Shown piece after piece: positions 49,207 through 60,755 of a stretch of DNA of 64,000 bases; the first letter of the stretch is position 1, and every line of letters begins with the position of its first letter. Under the pieces are notes generated by a model. It ran no database searches. It saw only the letters and a program-made list of their open reading frames with translations, and was not told the DNA's origin. The stretch comes from Trichopria drosophilae (taxonomy: Eukaryota > Arthropoda > Insecta > Hymenoptera > Diapriidae), in assembly GCA_030407085.1 (NCBI GenBank), contig CM059584.1, forward strand, positions 8,928,001-8,992,000. Reading direction: 5' to 3'. The position numbers and the translations under genes are program-made.

Positions 49207-49742
49207 CTATACAGCACATACCTCTGAAAGAGATCGTCCGGAACTCATTACAAAGATATCTCCAAAAAGACCTCCTGAATAGGTCTTAATTAAAAGAATT
49301 TAAAAAAACGACCTCATAAAGAAGTCTTACTTATGATGTCTTAAAATAGTAATCTCAAAAAGGTCTTATGTTGGAGGTTTTAAATCTATCACGTTTTTCT
49401 TTTATTAACGGGATCCCAAGAGTTGACATCTGTCTATCATCCAGAGATAAGGTGGCAGTAGAATCCAAAAATGAAAATGAAACTGAAATAGAATATATAA
49501 ATCTCAGAAATTTGTTTTCCATTTATATTATTTATTTTATATTGAGTCTCAATGCTGTATAATAAGAGCTATTTTCTAAGACCTCATATTTGAGCGTTTT
49601 TGTAGAGGTCTTAAAATCATTGAATAAGTAATATTGAAGATCATTTTAAGAGCTCTTTATAAGTATTTAAGACATCTTACAGTTTTTCAACTTCTTAAAG
49701 AGCTCTTACAGAGCGCTTAAAGATGTATTTTAGCTATTTGGG
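49207..49742 (+). mobile_element. CCCATACAGC-family element (copy 4)
   Basis: It begins CTATACAGCACATACCTCTG and continues with AAAGATATCTCCAAAAAGAC and GACCTCCTGAATAGGTCTTA, nearly identical to 5241-5330. The end AAGATGTATTTTAGCTATTTGGG matches 6018-6039. It is about 535 bases, shorter than copy 1 because the interior differs. It starts only about 7 bases after the GCTGTATGGG of the previous hairpin element, so two related elements lie end to end. Confidence 0.75.
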
Positions 49743-49856
49743 TAAGACGTCGAAAACATATCTTTTAGAGATCTTGAAGACTTTAGAGACGGTTGAAGTA
49801 TGTATTTAAGACGCCTTTGAGACATATTTTTTCTTATGAAGTTTACATTGATGGGG

Positions 49857-50055
49857 CCCAGACAGCAAAATAGAAAAGAAATTAGAATGATTTCGAAATG
49901 TAATCTCAATGGCAGACGTCCCACTTTCTGAACATGAGTTCATAAAGATCTCATAATGACATCTGGTTCAGCAAACCCTCACAAATTGGGACATCTAACT
50001 TTTTTAGAACACTTTTCAAAATCATTCTGAACTCTTTTGCATTTTGCTGTCTGGG
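49857..50055. mobile_element. MITE with CCCAGACAGCAAAAT ends
   Basis: The inverted ends CCCAGACAGCAAAAT (49857) and ATTTTGCTGTCTGGG (to 50055) are perfect over 15 bases, and the similarity continues inward (AGAATGATTT(C/T)GAAA, GACGTCCCACTTT against GATGTCCCAATTT). The element is 199 bases and non-coding, and shares the CCCACTTTCTGA...GAACATGAGTTC interior with 49025-49199. No flanking duplication is evident. Confidence 0.85.
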
Positions 50056-51040
50056 GAGTTACATAGGTGGCGCTCGTGGCTCTCGTAGTCCTAACCTCTC
50101 GCAAACGGTTCCCGTCACAAACTGTGTCTTCATTTCGTATAATATAAGCCTCGTCGAATGAAAAGTCGACATTTCTGAGACATCTTTTAGTCATTTTAAA
50201 GACACCGTTAGTTAGATGTTTTTAAGGCATCTGCTCATAAGGATAAGTCAATCACACCCACACGTTGGAAATAAAATCAAACAATAACAAAATCATTCGA
50301 TGCGGATTTGAGGTTAGCATCATTTCATGACCAGGCATCCGTTCCCTTTGTTTTCATTATCACCCCTCTTTCCTGGTTTTATTAATCAAATACAAATTTA
50401 ACCTAGGGGGATGATGAAATCGCTTCCACTCGCTTATGCGATAAAAGACGCATTGTTAATTGCGCATTACAATAACAGTTTTATTAGAGCAAGATGACCG
50501 ACCAAAAAAACGCAAGCTGGTTTTCATGTGAATGAATTGCCAGGCTGATGAGTTAACAATGTAAAGTCGATCGGATCGAGACAAAGTCGAGAATAATGCG
50601 CTCTCTCGTTTCGATCCATCGTCAATTTATTCGAATTGAAATATCACCGCGTAGCCGGAGGCATCGCGCTGGCAGATGCTTGTTTTCCCCGGTTACAGTT
50701 ATACATATTTTACACGTACACACCAACGGGTATATACCAATCTCTTTCCGGGGTTGGGTATAAAATCCGAAGCCGAACGAAATTCGTTCGTAACCGAATA
50801 TTCCGCAAAATATTCGTTCGGTTGCAGCCGTAATAACGACTCGTTTTTAACTCTCGCGATAGTTTTCCGGTGATTTTGGAAATTATCGGGGGTAATCGAT
50901 CGATTTCATATGCCTCCGACATACTTTATGTCCTACGTAAAAAAGTCCATTTATGACAGGAAATATACATGTAATCTAGTTATTAAAAAATGGTGCACTG
51001 AAAAAACAGTCCCATAAATGGAAAAAAATTACCTTTGCAC
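50056..51040. other. Non-repetitive DNA with GC-richer block
   Basis: Positions 50560-50930 are CpG-rich and look single-copy, with a small inverted repeat CGAACGA-AAT-TCGTTCG (50774-50790) and the related CCGAATATT...AATATTCG. Overlapping frames on both strands (50636-50922) have no recognisable content. A CACTGAAAAAA word at 50997 may be the edge of a small transposon. Confidence 0.4.
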
Positions 51041-51545
51041 GCAAACAGCAAAAGGACATCTTTAAGAACTCTGTAAGAAGTCTTAAACATTGTAAAATGT
51101 CTTAAGAAGACATATATGTCGATTTTAAGAGCTCTACAAAACTTCTAAAAAATTAGGTCTCAGGAGGTCTCTTAACTTGAGTGCTTTAACATGTAAAATA
51201 ATTAATATATATGAATAACAAAGTTCTGAAAATAATAGATTCTATTTTTGTACCTTAATTATAATTAAAAATAATTCTTAATTTATACAATTCTGAGCTG
51301 ACCTAATCCTTTCTTTATGGCTATATCATCCATCGCTCTGCATATGAAGCACATGCATCGTGATTTCATTTTTAGATTCAATAGCCACCTAGTGTCTCTG
51401 AAAGAAACACGAATCATAAACCCCTTTACCGAAAGACAGAAAGATGGTCCAAAACGACATGGATTTAAGACCTCAAACGTAAGACCTCTTCGAGAGTACT
51501 AGTTTAAGAAGTCTTAAGTAACTCGTATTTATGAGCTCCTTTTAT
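51041..51545 (-). mobile_element. CCCATACAGC-family fragment (copy 5, inverted)
   Basis: It starts GCAAACAGCAAAAGGACATC (51041), the reverse complement of the family 3' end, followed by TTTAAGAACTCTGTAAGAAG, GTCGATTTTAAGAGCTCTAC and GGAGGTCTC in the family order. Positions 51345-51400 (CATATGAAG...GATTTCATTTTTAGATTC...GCCACCTAGTG) match 57520-57565, linking it to the arm of the 56.9-61.1 kb inverted repeat. The far terminus is not seen. Confidence 0.65.
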
Positions 51546-51579
51546 AGATTACACAGGCCAACCAAAATTTGAGAACTTC

Positions 51580-52331
51580 TTGTTACCCTATAAATAAAAG
51601 TAGATTCTGATAGTACTTTTACTTCAGAATCCAAATATGGCCGTAAAATATTCAATTGGCTCTAGTTTAGAAGATCAAAGGGCTAACACATTTCAGGTAT
51701 TTTGAGCATTTGTTCACAACCTAAAAGAATGCTGTTGCCCCACCAGTAAGAGTTATTTTTGATAAAATTTTTAATACAGAATCCAAATAAGTAGGCCTAA
51801 ATAGTGAAGTGGACCCAGTTTTCGACCAAATTGAAGGTCAAAGTGGTAAAAACTCGTGTTTTTAGAACATTTTTCACATCTATACTATAGAATGCGATGC
51901 AAGCGAAATCAAGAAATGCAAAATGGCGTATCCAATATATCCGAAGAACTTTTTGAAATTCGAATCACTTCAATCCCATTATTGCCTTGGCTACTTTTCA
52001 AGAAAAACAGAAAAAATGTCGTAAAATACAATTTTTTTATCTAATGCAACTTCAATTTGGGCAAAAAGTACGCCCAATTCAATATATTGTCGTACATGTT
52101 TCGACTTTGCGGGAAACATCCTACTATAAGAATTGACTCTTACTGATAGGACAAAGTATTTTTTGAGGCTGTGAATAGATTTCATGCTCAAAAATGCCTA
52201 GAAACGAATTTTGTACTCATTTGAAATTTAATTCCTCAAAGCTAGAACCGATTGACTATTTTGGCGGTCATACTTGGATTCTGGAGCAAAAATTCTATCA
52301 GAATCGACTCTTACTTATAGGACAACAAAAT
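51580..52331. mobile_element. Foldback element, ~150-bp arms
   Basis: The left arm 51580-51730 (CCTATAAATAAAAGTAGATT, CAGAATCCAAATATGGCCG, CAATTGGCTCTAG, TTTTGAGCAT) matches the reverse complement of 52180-52331 (CCTATAAGTAAGAGTCGATT, CAGAATCCAAGTATGACCG, CAATCGGTTCTAG, TTTTGAGCAT), about 75-80% by eye. A further half-copy of the pattern occurs inside on each side (GTAAGAGTTATTTTTGATA at about 51747; AGAATTGACTCTTACTGATA at about 52128). No gene is present. Confidence 0.7.
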
Positions 52332-53520
52332 CAAAATATGTAAATATATTTTTTAAAGTCGATCGAACCGACCCATCTTAAGTAGTAACAGGTAGTTTCG
52401 CAGTTTTTTGTGTTTGTTTCCTTACGTTTAATAGATAGCACTTTGCTACGTGTTACAAAGTTGCAGGTGATGAAAATACCTTAATTTTTTTTCTTAATTT
52501 AAGCTATTAATTCTTTTGATTCGACGAAAATTGAATCCAGGGGAACTTTCAAAAGTCCGGCTATTTTGGTCGTTGACAATCGCTGGTGGGACAAATGAAC
52601 TATATGAGTTCCGAAGGCTCCTGGCTCTCCTGGACTCAGTTTTAATCGAATAATAACCATTAAAGGCTCCAGTTAAAGATATTTTCAACGTCTACAATTT
52701 TCATACAGTAATGCCCTATCTATTAAACGAAACGAGATAAACGTGAAAAAATCCAAACCCTCAGTTACTACTTACGATGGATCGATTCGAGCGCCGAAGT
52801 GTTTTTCACTTGGTCCCTCAATTGAGGTTATGTTATCATGAAATGTTAAATGTAAGGAAATTATTAATTTAATACCCCAAAATAAAAAATACTTCATTTT
52901 ATTCAATAGTCTTTTCGTAAGATATCTGAAAGTTGCTAAATCCCATTTCATTTTTGTTTATTTTATATACCAAGTTAAATGACATTGATGAAAATGGTAA
53001 ATATTTTCAGGAAAATTGTTAATTAATGTACATAAACGCACCCTCAAAAGTATAATTTAAAAAATACATTCAAAAACCTGAAAAAGTATTCAGGTATTTC
53101 TTATGACGTATAGTAAATGGGATTTATTAGAGTCGCTCAACATAAATTCGAGCCCAGATTTTCAAAATTAAAAAAGGTGGGTCCAAAATAGCCGAACGAT
53201 GTACAAAAAGTTACTTGGTGAAGATGACCTAGCTGGGTTTTTGCTGATTTCGAATCTGACTTTAAGTTAACAAAATCTAGGAGCGTGAATCTAGAGAGCT
53301 AAAATTTTACTTTTTCCACATGTAATTGAGTCGACAAAATGGCAAAAAATCCTCAACTACTACTTGTTTTATTTATGATCGATTGTATTTAATATTTTAA
53401 TAAGATGATATTATAAGCCTGGACCAGATTTGTGTTCCGTGAATAACAAAATTTCTAGAGCAACAAATTTCCATCTTGCCCAAAATGGCGGTCGCAACGT
53501 TAGAATTAAATTTTTTTCCG
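52332..53520. other. AT-rich DNA with module fragments at its end
   Basis: No gene is seen. From about 53150 the words ATTTTCAAAATTAAAAAAGG, GTTTTTGCTGATTTCGAATC (53235-53254) and CCCAAAATGGCGGTCGC (about 53479) belong to the recurrent module family. Confidence 0.5.
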
Positions 53521-56500
53521 AAAGCAGGTGAAATTTTTTAAAAATACGCAATAATTGCTCTAAATTTATGGACACAACAATTATTTCGAAATTTAAAAAA
53601 GCATCTCCAACCTTACCTATCTCTCCATGGATATCAGAAGCAACATGCGATTGTATCCCGCATGCCCCTTGTCACCCACATGCCTTTCTTTCCATGTGTA
53701 AACACTACACCTGCAACATTCGAAATCGTTTAAAAAGAATAATTATATTTAAGTGACGTGTTAGTTGAATCAGAAAAGATGTGATCAAATGCATTATTTA
53801 TGGCTAACGTCATACTTTAAATAATAAATCGATTGCTTACGTGCGTTAAATATAAAACTAATAAAAGCGCTTTTATTTAGCATTCAGTACTTTTTTTTTG
53901 TTTATTGCGTCAACACTATTATTAACGCACATTCTAAATAAAGTCACTGAATTTTGTTTCTAGGCTAGTAGACGCAGTAGCTTTTGTTATTTTATGATGT
54001 AATTTTAAATGAAATAATTGTTGAAAGTTCCACATGACTGAATTCGATCCGACTTGATTATTTTATACGCGATGATATTTCGGAAATATAAACGGAATAT
54101 CTAGTTTATTGCTCGGTGATACAAATAAAATACTTTTATATATATTTTTTTTGTTTTATTTAAAAAAGAATATATAGGTTGTGAAAATATAGTTTCACTC
54201 CGGGTTTACATGTCGAGAACGATTCTTTTTATTATATTCTATGAGCAAATTGGCATACCACATCGTAAAACGGGTCTTTTTAACGCTGGCGATGAGCAAA
54301 TCAAGTGGAGCGAATTTCATAAAATATGCTGAAACATAGAATATTATATAACGCGATAGAGTTTCCTAGGCGCGATCCTCTAGGAAAATGTGCTTTTAAT
54401 AGAGTAAAAAATCGATGCGTGTCGCAACCACTCACTCACGAATGGAAAAAATTAACTTATCCGCAAGGAGTCTGCGTCGCTTAATAATAGTCGATTTATA
54501 AAATGTAATAAAAAATGCCGATACTAAAACAGCGATTGCAGGCTAATAATAAGTGAAGTTATTAAAACGTGCATTTAGCGTAGGTGCCAATCTAAAAATA
54601 AATTACGGAAAGAGTGCAGTGCAGCACTGGACGATTTGCTCGAAAGCGAATTTTCGATTCGGTTTTACACCACTCCACGGGTAGATTAGTTATTTATCGA
54701 GACTCGCCGCGCATTAATTTGAACACGTTAAAAAAATACAGAAATAAAAAGAACGTAATATCGGATTCAAAACCAGCAAACCGGCGAGTGAGCGCTTTCC
54801 CGCGACTCGTGAAATTATTTAAACGGTTCGAATGATAAAAACCGACAGCTCATTTCCCAACAAAGCCGAAAAAAACGAGCTCTGTGCATCTGACGAGTGA
54901 AACGTGAACGTCAAATCAAAATATGATTCGAGAGCGACAAAGGCGAATATTCACCATGTCGAATTTATTCCACATACGTCGAAAATCATCCTAAAATAAG
55001 CAAATAAAAAATCCAGTTGCGATTTCGGAAGAACAGGATAGGATAATTAGTAATTACTAAATTAATCCGACAAATCGTAATAAGTCGTAACGTTTGACTT
55101 ATCATGTTGCATGATTAAATGCAAGATTTAATGTTGAAAACATAGTGAAACTGCATCTAACAAATAAAATGTACAACCTGAAATTCTTATGCCGGAAAAT
55201 GCCTGTACTTACTATCTAATCGTTATTTACTATCTAAACTAAGTAGTACAACTTACGAACGGCTGTTTGTTACCGTAACAATAATGAAATCGTAAGATTA
55301 ATCTGACAGGGTGCAGGTAGTAGTGTCGAATTAATTAGCGTAAATAAGTAAATATTATTAAGAGACCCAGCAACCCCACAATTGGTAGTTACTCTCTAAA
55401 TCTGAATTAGTTCATAACTGCTAATAATAAAACAAAAAGTACATCAGCAATTTAATTAGTAAAATTTTTACTAATAAAAAGTTAAAATCTACTGTATTAC
55501 TAACTTTACAAACTATTAAACTAACAAGGTCTACTTTTAGATTAGTAGAATATTACTAATGAATTAATAGTTTTGTATTGTTTACTATTACTAGTTGATA
55601 ATAATTCACTTTTCGCTATAAGTAACTAATTCAGCATTAGAGATTACTATTTACGAAATAAACTTCTTCAGGTTGGAGTAAATGCCTCAAATGTCTTCAT
55701 TAACTATTTTCATTAGTAAATCGAGTAATCTTTATGGCTTAATATCTACAGATAATAAATCTAGCTAATTAGACGTTTGTGACATATTTAAGTATTAAAA
55801 CCAACCATTTTGTTTCTAAATTCAATAAAACCATTTTCCACGTTCCAAGCCTTTAAATAATAGACGGAATTAACGAGTATTTACAAAAATAACGACAAAC
55901 TCCGGAAAATGTTGAACATTTAATTAAATCAATCACAATTGAAAAATTGGAACCTATAAAAATTCTGTAGACTACAATGTAGTATGTAAATTGAAAATTT
56001 CTTATTCATGAACCACAATTTTATTACTTTTTTGGTATTTTCCCAACGCTGAAATTAAATCCGTTATTAATTTTTGTAAGTGCAAACCGGAAAATCAAAT
56101 ATGGGTGACGAAAATTCGAAATTGTCCACACTAAAAAATGGAGGCTTCAATAGGAAATAAATATTTTTAAAACTCTTTAATTAACACAATGAAACGTGAA
56201 AAATGTTATATCGGTCGCACTTATATGTCGTTGTCTGGTCTCTAACTGGTTTTAACCACTTGCCGGTGAATTTCAAAGTGCTTGTCTTGCATTTATTTCT
56301 TAATAACCTTTTATTAAGAGAAATATGAATAATACTTTGTAAACAAAAGGCATGCCATGACACCATATTAGTAAACTTTGCAAATCTAACATAAAAAATC
56401 ATATCAAGAAAAAACCCTGTAAAGCATTTTTAACATTTTTCAGTATTTACGGAGAAAAAAGACGATTTCATGGAAAATGTGAAAACGAAATATATATCCA

Positions 56501-56881
56501 TAATAAAAACCAAATCTGATAAAAAAGAACTACAAAAATCTACAAAACTTGAAGAACATACAAAAAATTGCGTGGAAGAGGAATAAGGCTATCAAGTAAC
56601 GACAACAATAGCAAAAATAGTCGGTAACACATGACAGAATATGTGGAAATAAAAAAAAAACAAAATATATAAACAGCAGCTTAATAATTTGTGTGACTGT
56701 TTAAGGTCAATACAGACATGTCATGAGGCAGAAATAACCAAAATAAAAAGTGTTCAATACAAATCAGGAACAAAAGAAAAATATAACAGATTACAGGGTA
56801 AAAAGATGTTTTTTTTTAAGTTGACACAATGTTTGTAAAAAAGACGAATTACGAAGCACTGCCTAAAATCGATAAACCCAA
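53521..56881. other. AT-rich to mixed non-repetitive DNA, no gene
   Basis: A somewhat GC-richer part at 54240-54930 looks single-copy and includes a small hairpin TTTCCTAG...CTAGGAAA (54362-54387) and the repeated word ATGAGCAAAT. The rest is AT-rich. The frames at 53568-53756, 54614-54835 and 56181-56402 resemble no family. Confidence 0.4.
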
Positions 56882-56895
56882 CCCCCCCCCCCCCC
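56882..56895. repeat. Homopolymer run of 14 C
   Basis: C14 at 56882-56895, just before the start of the large inverted repeat. The length may be affected by sequencing or assembly error. Confidence 0.9.
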
Positions 56896-59118
56896 TCATT
56901 TAGTTTTACTTAATTTCAAATGTTTTCAGTCTTGGATGACCGCCATATTCAATACGCCATTTTGAATTTTATGAATATGATATTTATAACAAAAGACCCA
57001 CAAAAGCCTTAATCACGAACTTTCACCAAAATTGCATTTGATTTATACTATTTTGGCCGCCATTTTCAATCCACCATTTTAAATTTTGTAACTCTGGTTT
57101 CGGATTCGTAATTAACGATCTCAAAAACATTATCATACCTAATTTCAACCTTTAAAAACATGACAAAAATGAATTTTTCTGAACAAAATGTTGAATTGCT
57201 GTTTTTATTTATTTAGAGAACCTAAACAATAAACAACGATGGCTTAATTAGCTATTTTTATATATTATTTTGTAGCTAAACTAACAGAAAATAATAAAAA
57301 GTCTGATCAGAATAAGTTAAATAAAATGTAAACAATACAAATTTACAGGTGTTTTAAATATTGTTCAGAAAAAAATTTTCTGAAGTAATCTTAAGAAGAC
57401 TAATACGTCGATTTCACGAACTCTACAAGACCTCTCAAATGTGAGATCTCAGGAAACATTTCTTACATTTTTTAATTTAAAAAATTAAATTCTTTAGGCA
57501 TCGTCTATTGATATACATATGAAGTCAATTTTGCGCGACTTCATTTTTGGATTCGAACGCCATCTAGAGCATACGATTAAGTTTATTACTCTTATCTGTG
57601 GTGTTAGTGATGCTCTATCTAACAGTTTTAAACCTCTAGGTAGTACCTAATCGACGTCTAAAATACATCAGAGTATAGTACTACAAACTTCGGTCCCTAT
57701 TTAGAATATTTACATATTAATGATTAGCATCTATTGTTTAATATGAAGTCGATACATTTTAGAACACGTTTATTGCCAACTATTTAATTCCTAAAATATT
57801 ATCGATTTTAGGGTCAGGATTGAGTTGTATTCGTATAAATACACCAAAAAATTAGACAAAACTATAATAAATATATATAGGTAAAAATTCCTGAAGTGGC
57901 CCTCCTAATTTTCCAAGGGACCAAAATAATAATAGTTCCTGAAGTACATATCTTACGAAGTGTTATTCAGGGACCGTCTTTTTCGAAAGCTTCATTTAAA
58001 TAAATTTTTAATGCATTAAACCATTTCATATTTTGTTCAATATCGGAATTTCCTCGATAAATTATCACGAAAAAATGATTACGGAGTGGACAAAAACTGC
58101 TAAAAAAATAAAACATTGTTTTATATATTTTATAAAACATTGCTTATATATTTTTGCCGTCTGGTTACGAATATTGTAATAGAAACATTAAAATCATCAT
58201 ATTGCAAAAATAACTAAAAACGTATTTTATTTTACCTGTTTTTTTTAAATACGCATCTGGCGATAAATGGTTCAACGAAACATGTAGAGCACAAAATAAA
58301 AAGACTGCATTTTCGTGCATTACCAATGGTAACCCAGTAAATGTAGGCTAAACCTGAGATTTATCGGCACCATTTTTACTATTCAGCTTGTAACATAGTA
58401 TCCATCAATCTTTTCAGTGATTTCAATAAAATAGTTTTACGTCAGATTCATATTTTTCAAAATGAATGCATTTTTTCGAGATGGCGGCTACAATTTTGAT
58501 TATCATTTTTGTAATTAGGACAAAGATACCATTATTATCTAAATATTTTGAATATGGAAGGAAAGCTCCAGTACACTCTAAAAAAATCCTTGCACCCGTA
58601 TGCAAGAATTCACTAAGGTTACCTGTTGTTAAAGTAGCAAGGAAAACCTTATTACAATAATAGGGAAATTCATTGTTCCACTTAGTTTTCTTGATTCATC
58701 TAACAATAAAAAAGTACTGTTATGATAAAGATAATATTATTCTTTTAGCAACAGGGTTAATAGAAGTAAAAATAGATAATTATTTGCAACAACAAAGAAT
58801 ATGTTTATTGCTAGAACTACGTATGTATACGATACATGTATTTTTTATTGAACATTTTCTCAGGTTACAAGTTATGACATTTGATCCAATCAAATTTTTT
58901 CAGGGAAATGAAAATCTGACATAACTCGAGAGAAGGTTATAAAGTAATTTTGAAAATAAATTAGAAGAGATATAATGAGGGCAAATTGTATCATTTCTCA
59001 TTCATTTTATTGTTCAGCATAAGTTTTATATTTATTTATTTTTCTTTAATTACTTCGACTCAGACCTTAGGTATAATACTATCAGTTGAGTGGGTTCAAA
59101 TCTACTATACCTTAAAAA

Positions 59119-59351
59119 CTAATTTAATATGCCTTGAATAACATTGAAAACATTAAAGCGTATACTGCAATTAAAAAAAATGCCCCAATTTCGCATAAAA
59201 CTGGCCCTATAGCCTGGTCTCGAGTTATGCCAGAATCTCCAAAGGCTGACAAAAATTGATTGGAACAAATCGTATAACTTGAAATAAGACATAATGGTAA
59301 TGAAAAAATGGTCCAAATTGAACTCCGTTTCGACTTTTCAAACACTTCCAA
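59119..59351 (-). other. 75-codon membrane-like open frame, unrecognised
   Basis: The minus frame ending near 59124 reads with two hydrophobic stretches (IWTIFSLPLCLISSYTI and IGAFFLIAVYALMFSML) separated by a polar segment (SAFGDSGITRDQAIGP). This composition is more protein-like than other frames in this AT-rich region, and an in-frame stop lies just upstream of its start. It could be a decayed exon or transposon-carried gene fragment. I do not recognise the family, and a second overlapping minus frame covers the same bases. A chance frame cannot be excluded. Confidence 0.2.
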
Positions 59352-59812
59352 AGCAAGGTCTCAGAGGCCTACATCACTAATTTTTTTATGCACATTTCTT
59401 ATCGATTACTTATTTAAGGCTTAATTCATTACAACCTGATCTTGCAGTAACAGATTTTCAATCATCGAAAAAGATAACAGATTTCAGGTACCGAAAGTCG
59501 AACATAGATAAAAATATTTTCTACGTAGAATGTTTTCTTTCTGCATTGATGCAGATCTTTTAAATTATAATAAATATTTAAAAGTTCAGAATCAAAATAC
59601 ATTATACATTTATATCATAATATAAACAATGTTCATTAAAAAACTATAATTGAAATGGAATGACTTTGGAAAAAATCAATTTAATGCATTTCATTGACCC
59701 AGCTTATTACCGAATTAAATTTAAATTAAACGTAAAGGGTATATGTTTTAGACTTTCGAGGTGTCGCATACATATGTTCATGCTTGCCGTTTCAAGCAGT
59801 ATATTGATTTAC

Positions 59813-59988
59813 CCAGTAATCGAAAACGAATAGAAAGTTAAAAATACGAATTGAAATGAATTCAAGTGAATTAAAATGAATTAAAACGCATGAAAATGAT
59901 TAATTGAATCCACTTTTTAATTCATTTTAATTCACTTGAATTCATTTCAATTCGTATTTTTAACTTTCTATTCATTTTCGTTTACTGG
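59813..59988. repeat. Almost perfect palindrome, 74-bp arms, 28-bp loop
   Basis: The left arm 59813-59886 starts CCAGTAATCGAAAACGAATA and ends GAATTAAAATGAATTAAAA; the right arm 59915-59988 is its complement with only two mismatches in 74 (both near the base of the stem). The loop is 28 bases. Such identity stands out among the decayed inverted repeats around it. Each arm also has short internal periodicity (AATTGAAATGAATTCAAGTG, TTAAAATGAATTAAAA). The RNA, if made from either strand, would be a long double-stranded hairpin. Confidence 0.93.
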
Positions 59989-60459
59989 ATATCTTATTAA
60001 GCATTATAATATTTGTATAGTAACTACACGTATAACCTTACTTTCATAGTTAAGAAACCTGGTTAATTGAATAATTTATCACTTCTGTATTGACAGAAAT
60101 TCCCCTGCTATTATACATGATATCATTTACTAATATAACAGAATCTCTGTCGCTAGTTTAATAAGGATTCCTTGTTATTTCAAAAATTTGCTATACTTTT
60201 AAGGAAGCAAATTTCTTATTTTTATAACAGCGAGGTTATCCAGTCCTAAGAAGGAATCCTTGTTATTTTAGTAAGGATTGAGTTAATACGGGGAAATAGT
60301 TGTTCTTCAGCGTTTTATTTTTTTCAGTGTACTATTCTTTGCGATCTTAAATATTACAGGTTACTACCTACAATTTGAAAACAGTTTATAAGATAAAGCA
60401 TCAATAACACTTCAAATAAAAGCAATAAACACAATATGCAGAGCTTGAAAAAACGAGCT

Positions 60460-60755
60460 CTTACTAAATCATTTCTTAAAATATTAATCTCCAAGAGAAT
60501 TTTTATATTTTATAAATACTCACTAGATGGCGTGTGAATCTACAAAAGAACTCGCACGACATTAACTTTATATGCCTATCAATAGACGATACCTAAACAA
60601 TTAAATTTTCTAAATTAAAAAATGTAAGAAATGTTTCCTGAAATCTTACATTTGAGAGGTTTTATAGTGTTTGTGAAATCGACGTAATAGTCTTCCTAAA
60701 GATCACTTTAAGTGTTTTTTCTGAGCAGTATTTAAAATATCTGTAAATTTGTACT
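60460..60755 (+). mobile_element. CCCATACAGC-family fragment in right arm
   Basis: GAGCTCTTACTAAATCATTT (about 60456), TCTTACATTTGAGAGGTTTTAT, GTGAAATCGACGTAATAGTCTTC, GATCACTTTAAGTG and CTGAGCAGTATTTAAAATATCT follow the order of 5885-5990 in copy 1. GATGGCGTGTGAATC (60528) marks the junction with the 'GCCATCTAG' segment shared with 57550 and 51390. Confidence 0.65.

Larger units (their letters stand above)
58574..60329. mobile_element. TA-flanked element with CACT(C/G).AAAAAAAT ends
   Basis: The left end CACTCTAAAAAAATCC (58574) and the right end reverse-complemented CACTGAAAAAAATAAAAC (to 60329) form a short inverted repeat. TA precedes the left end (58572-58573) and follows the right end (60330-60331), as in Tc1/mariner-type insertions. 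The 1756-base interior is AT-rich; AAGGAATCCTTGTTATT-type words recur near 60165 and 60250. The ends are short and low-complexity, so boundaries are tentative. Confidence 0.5.
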
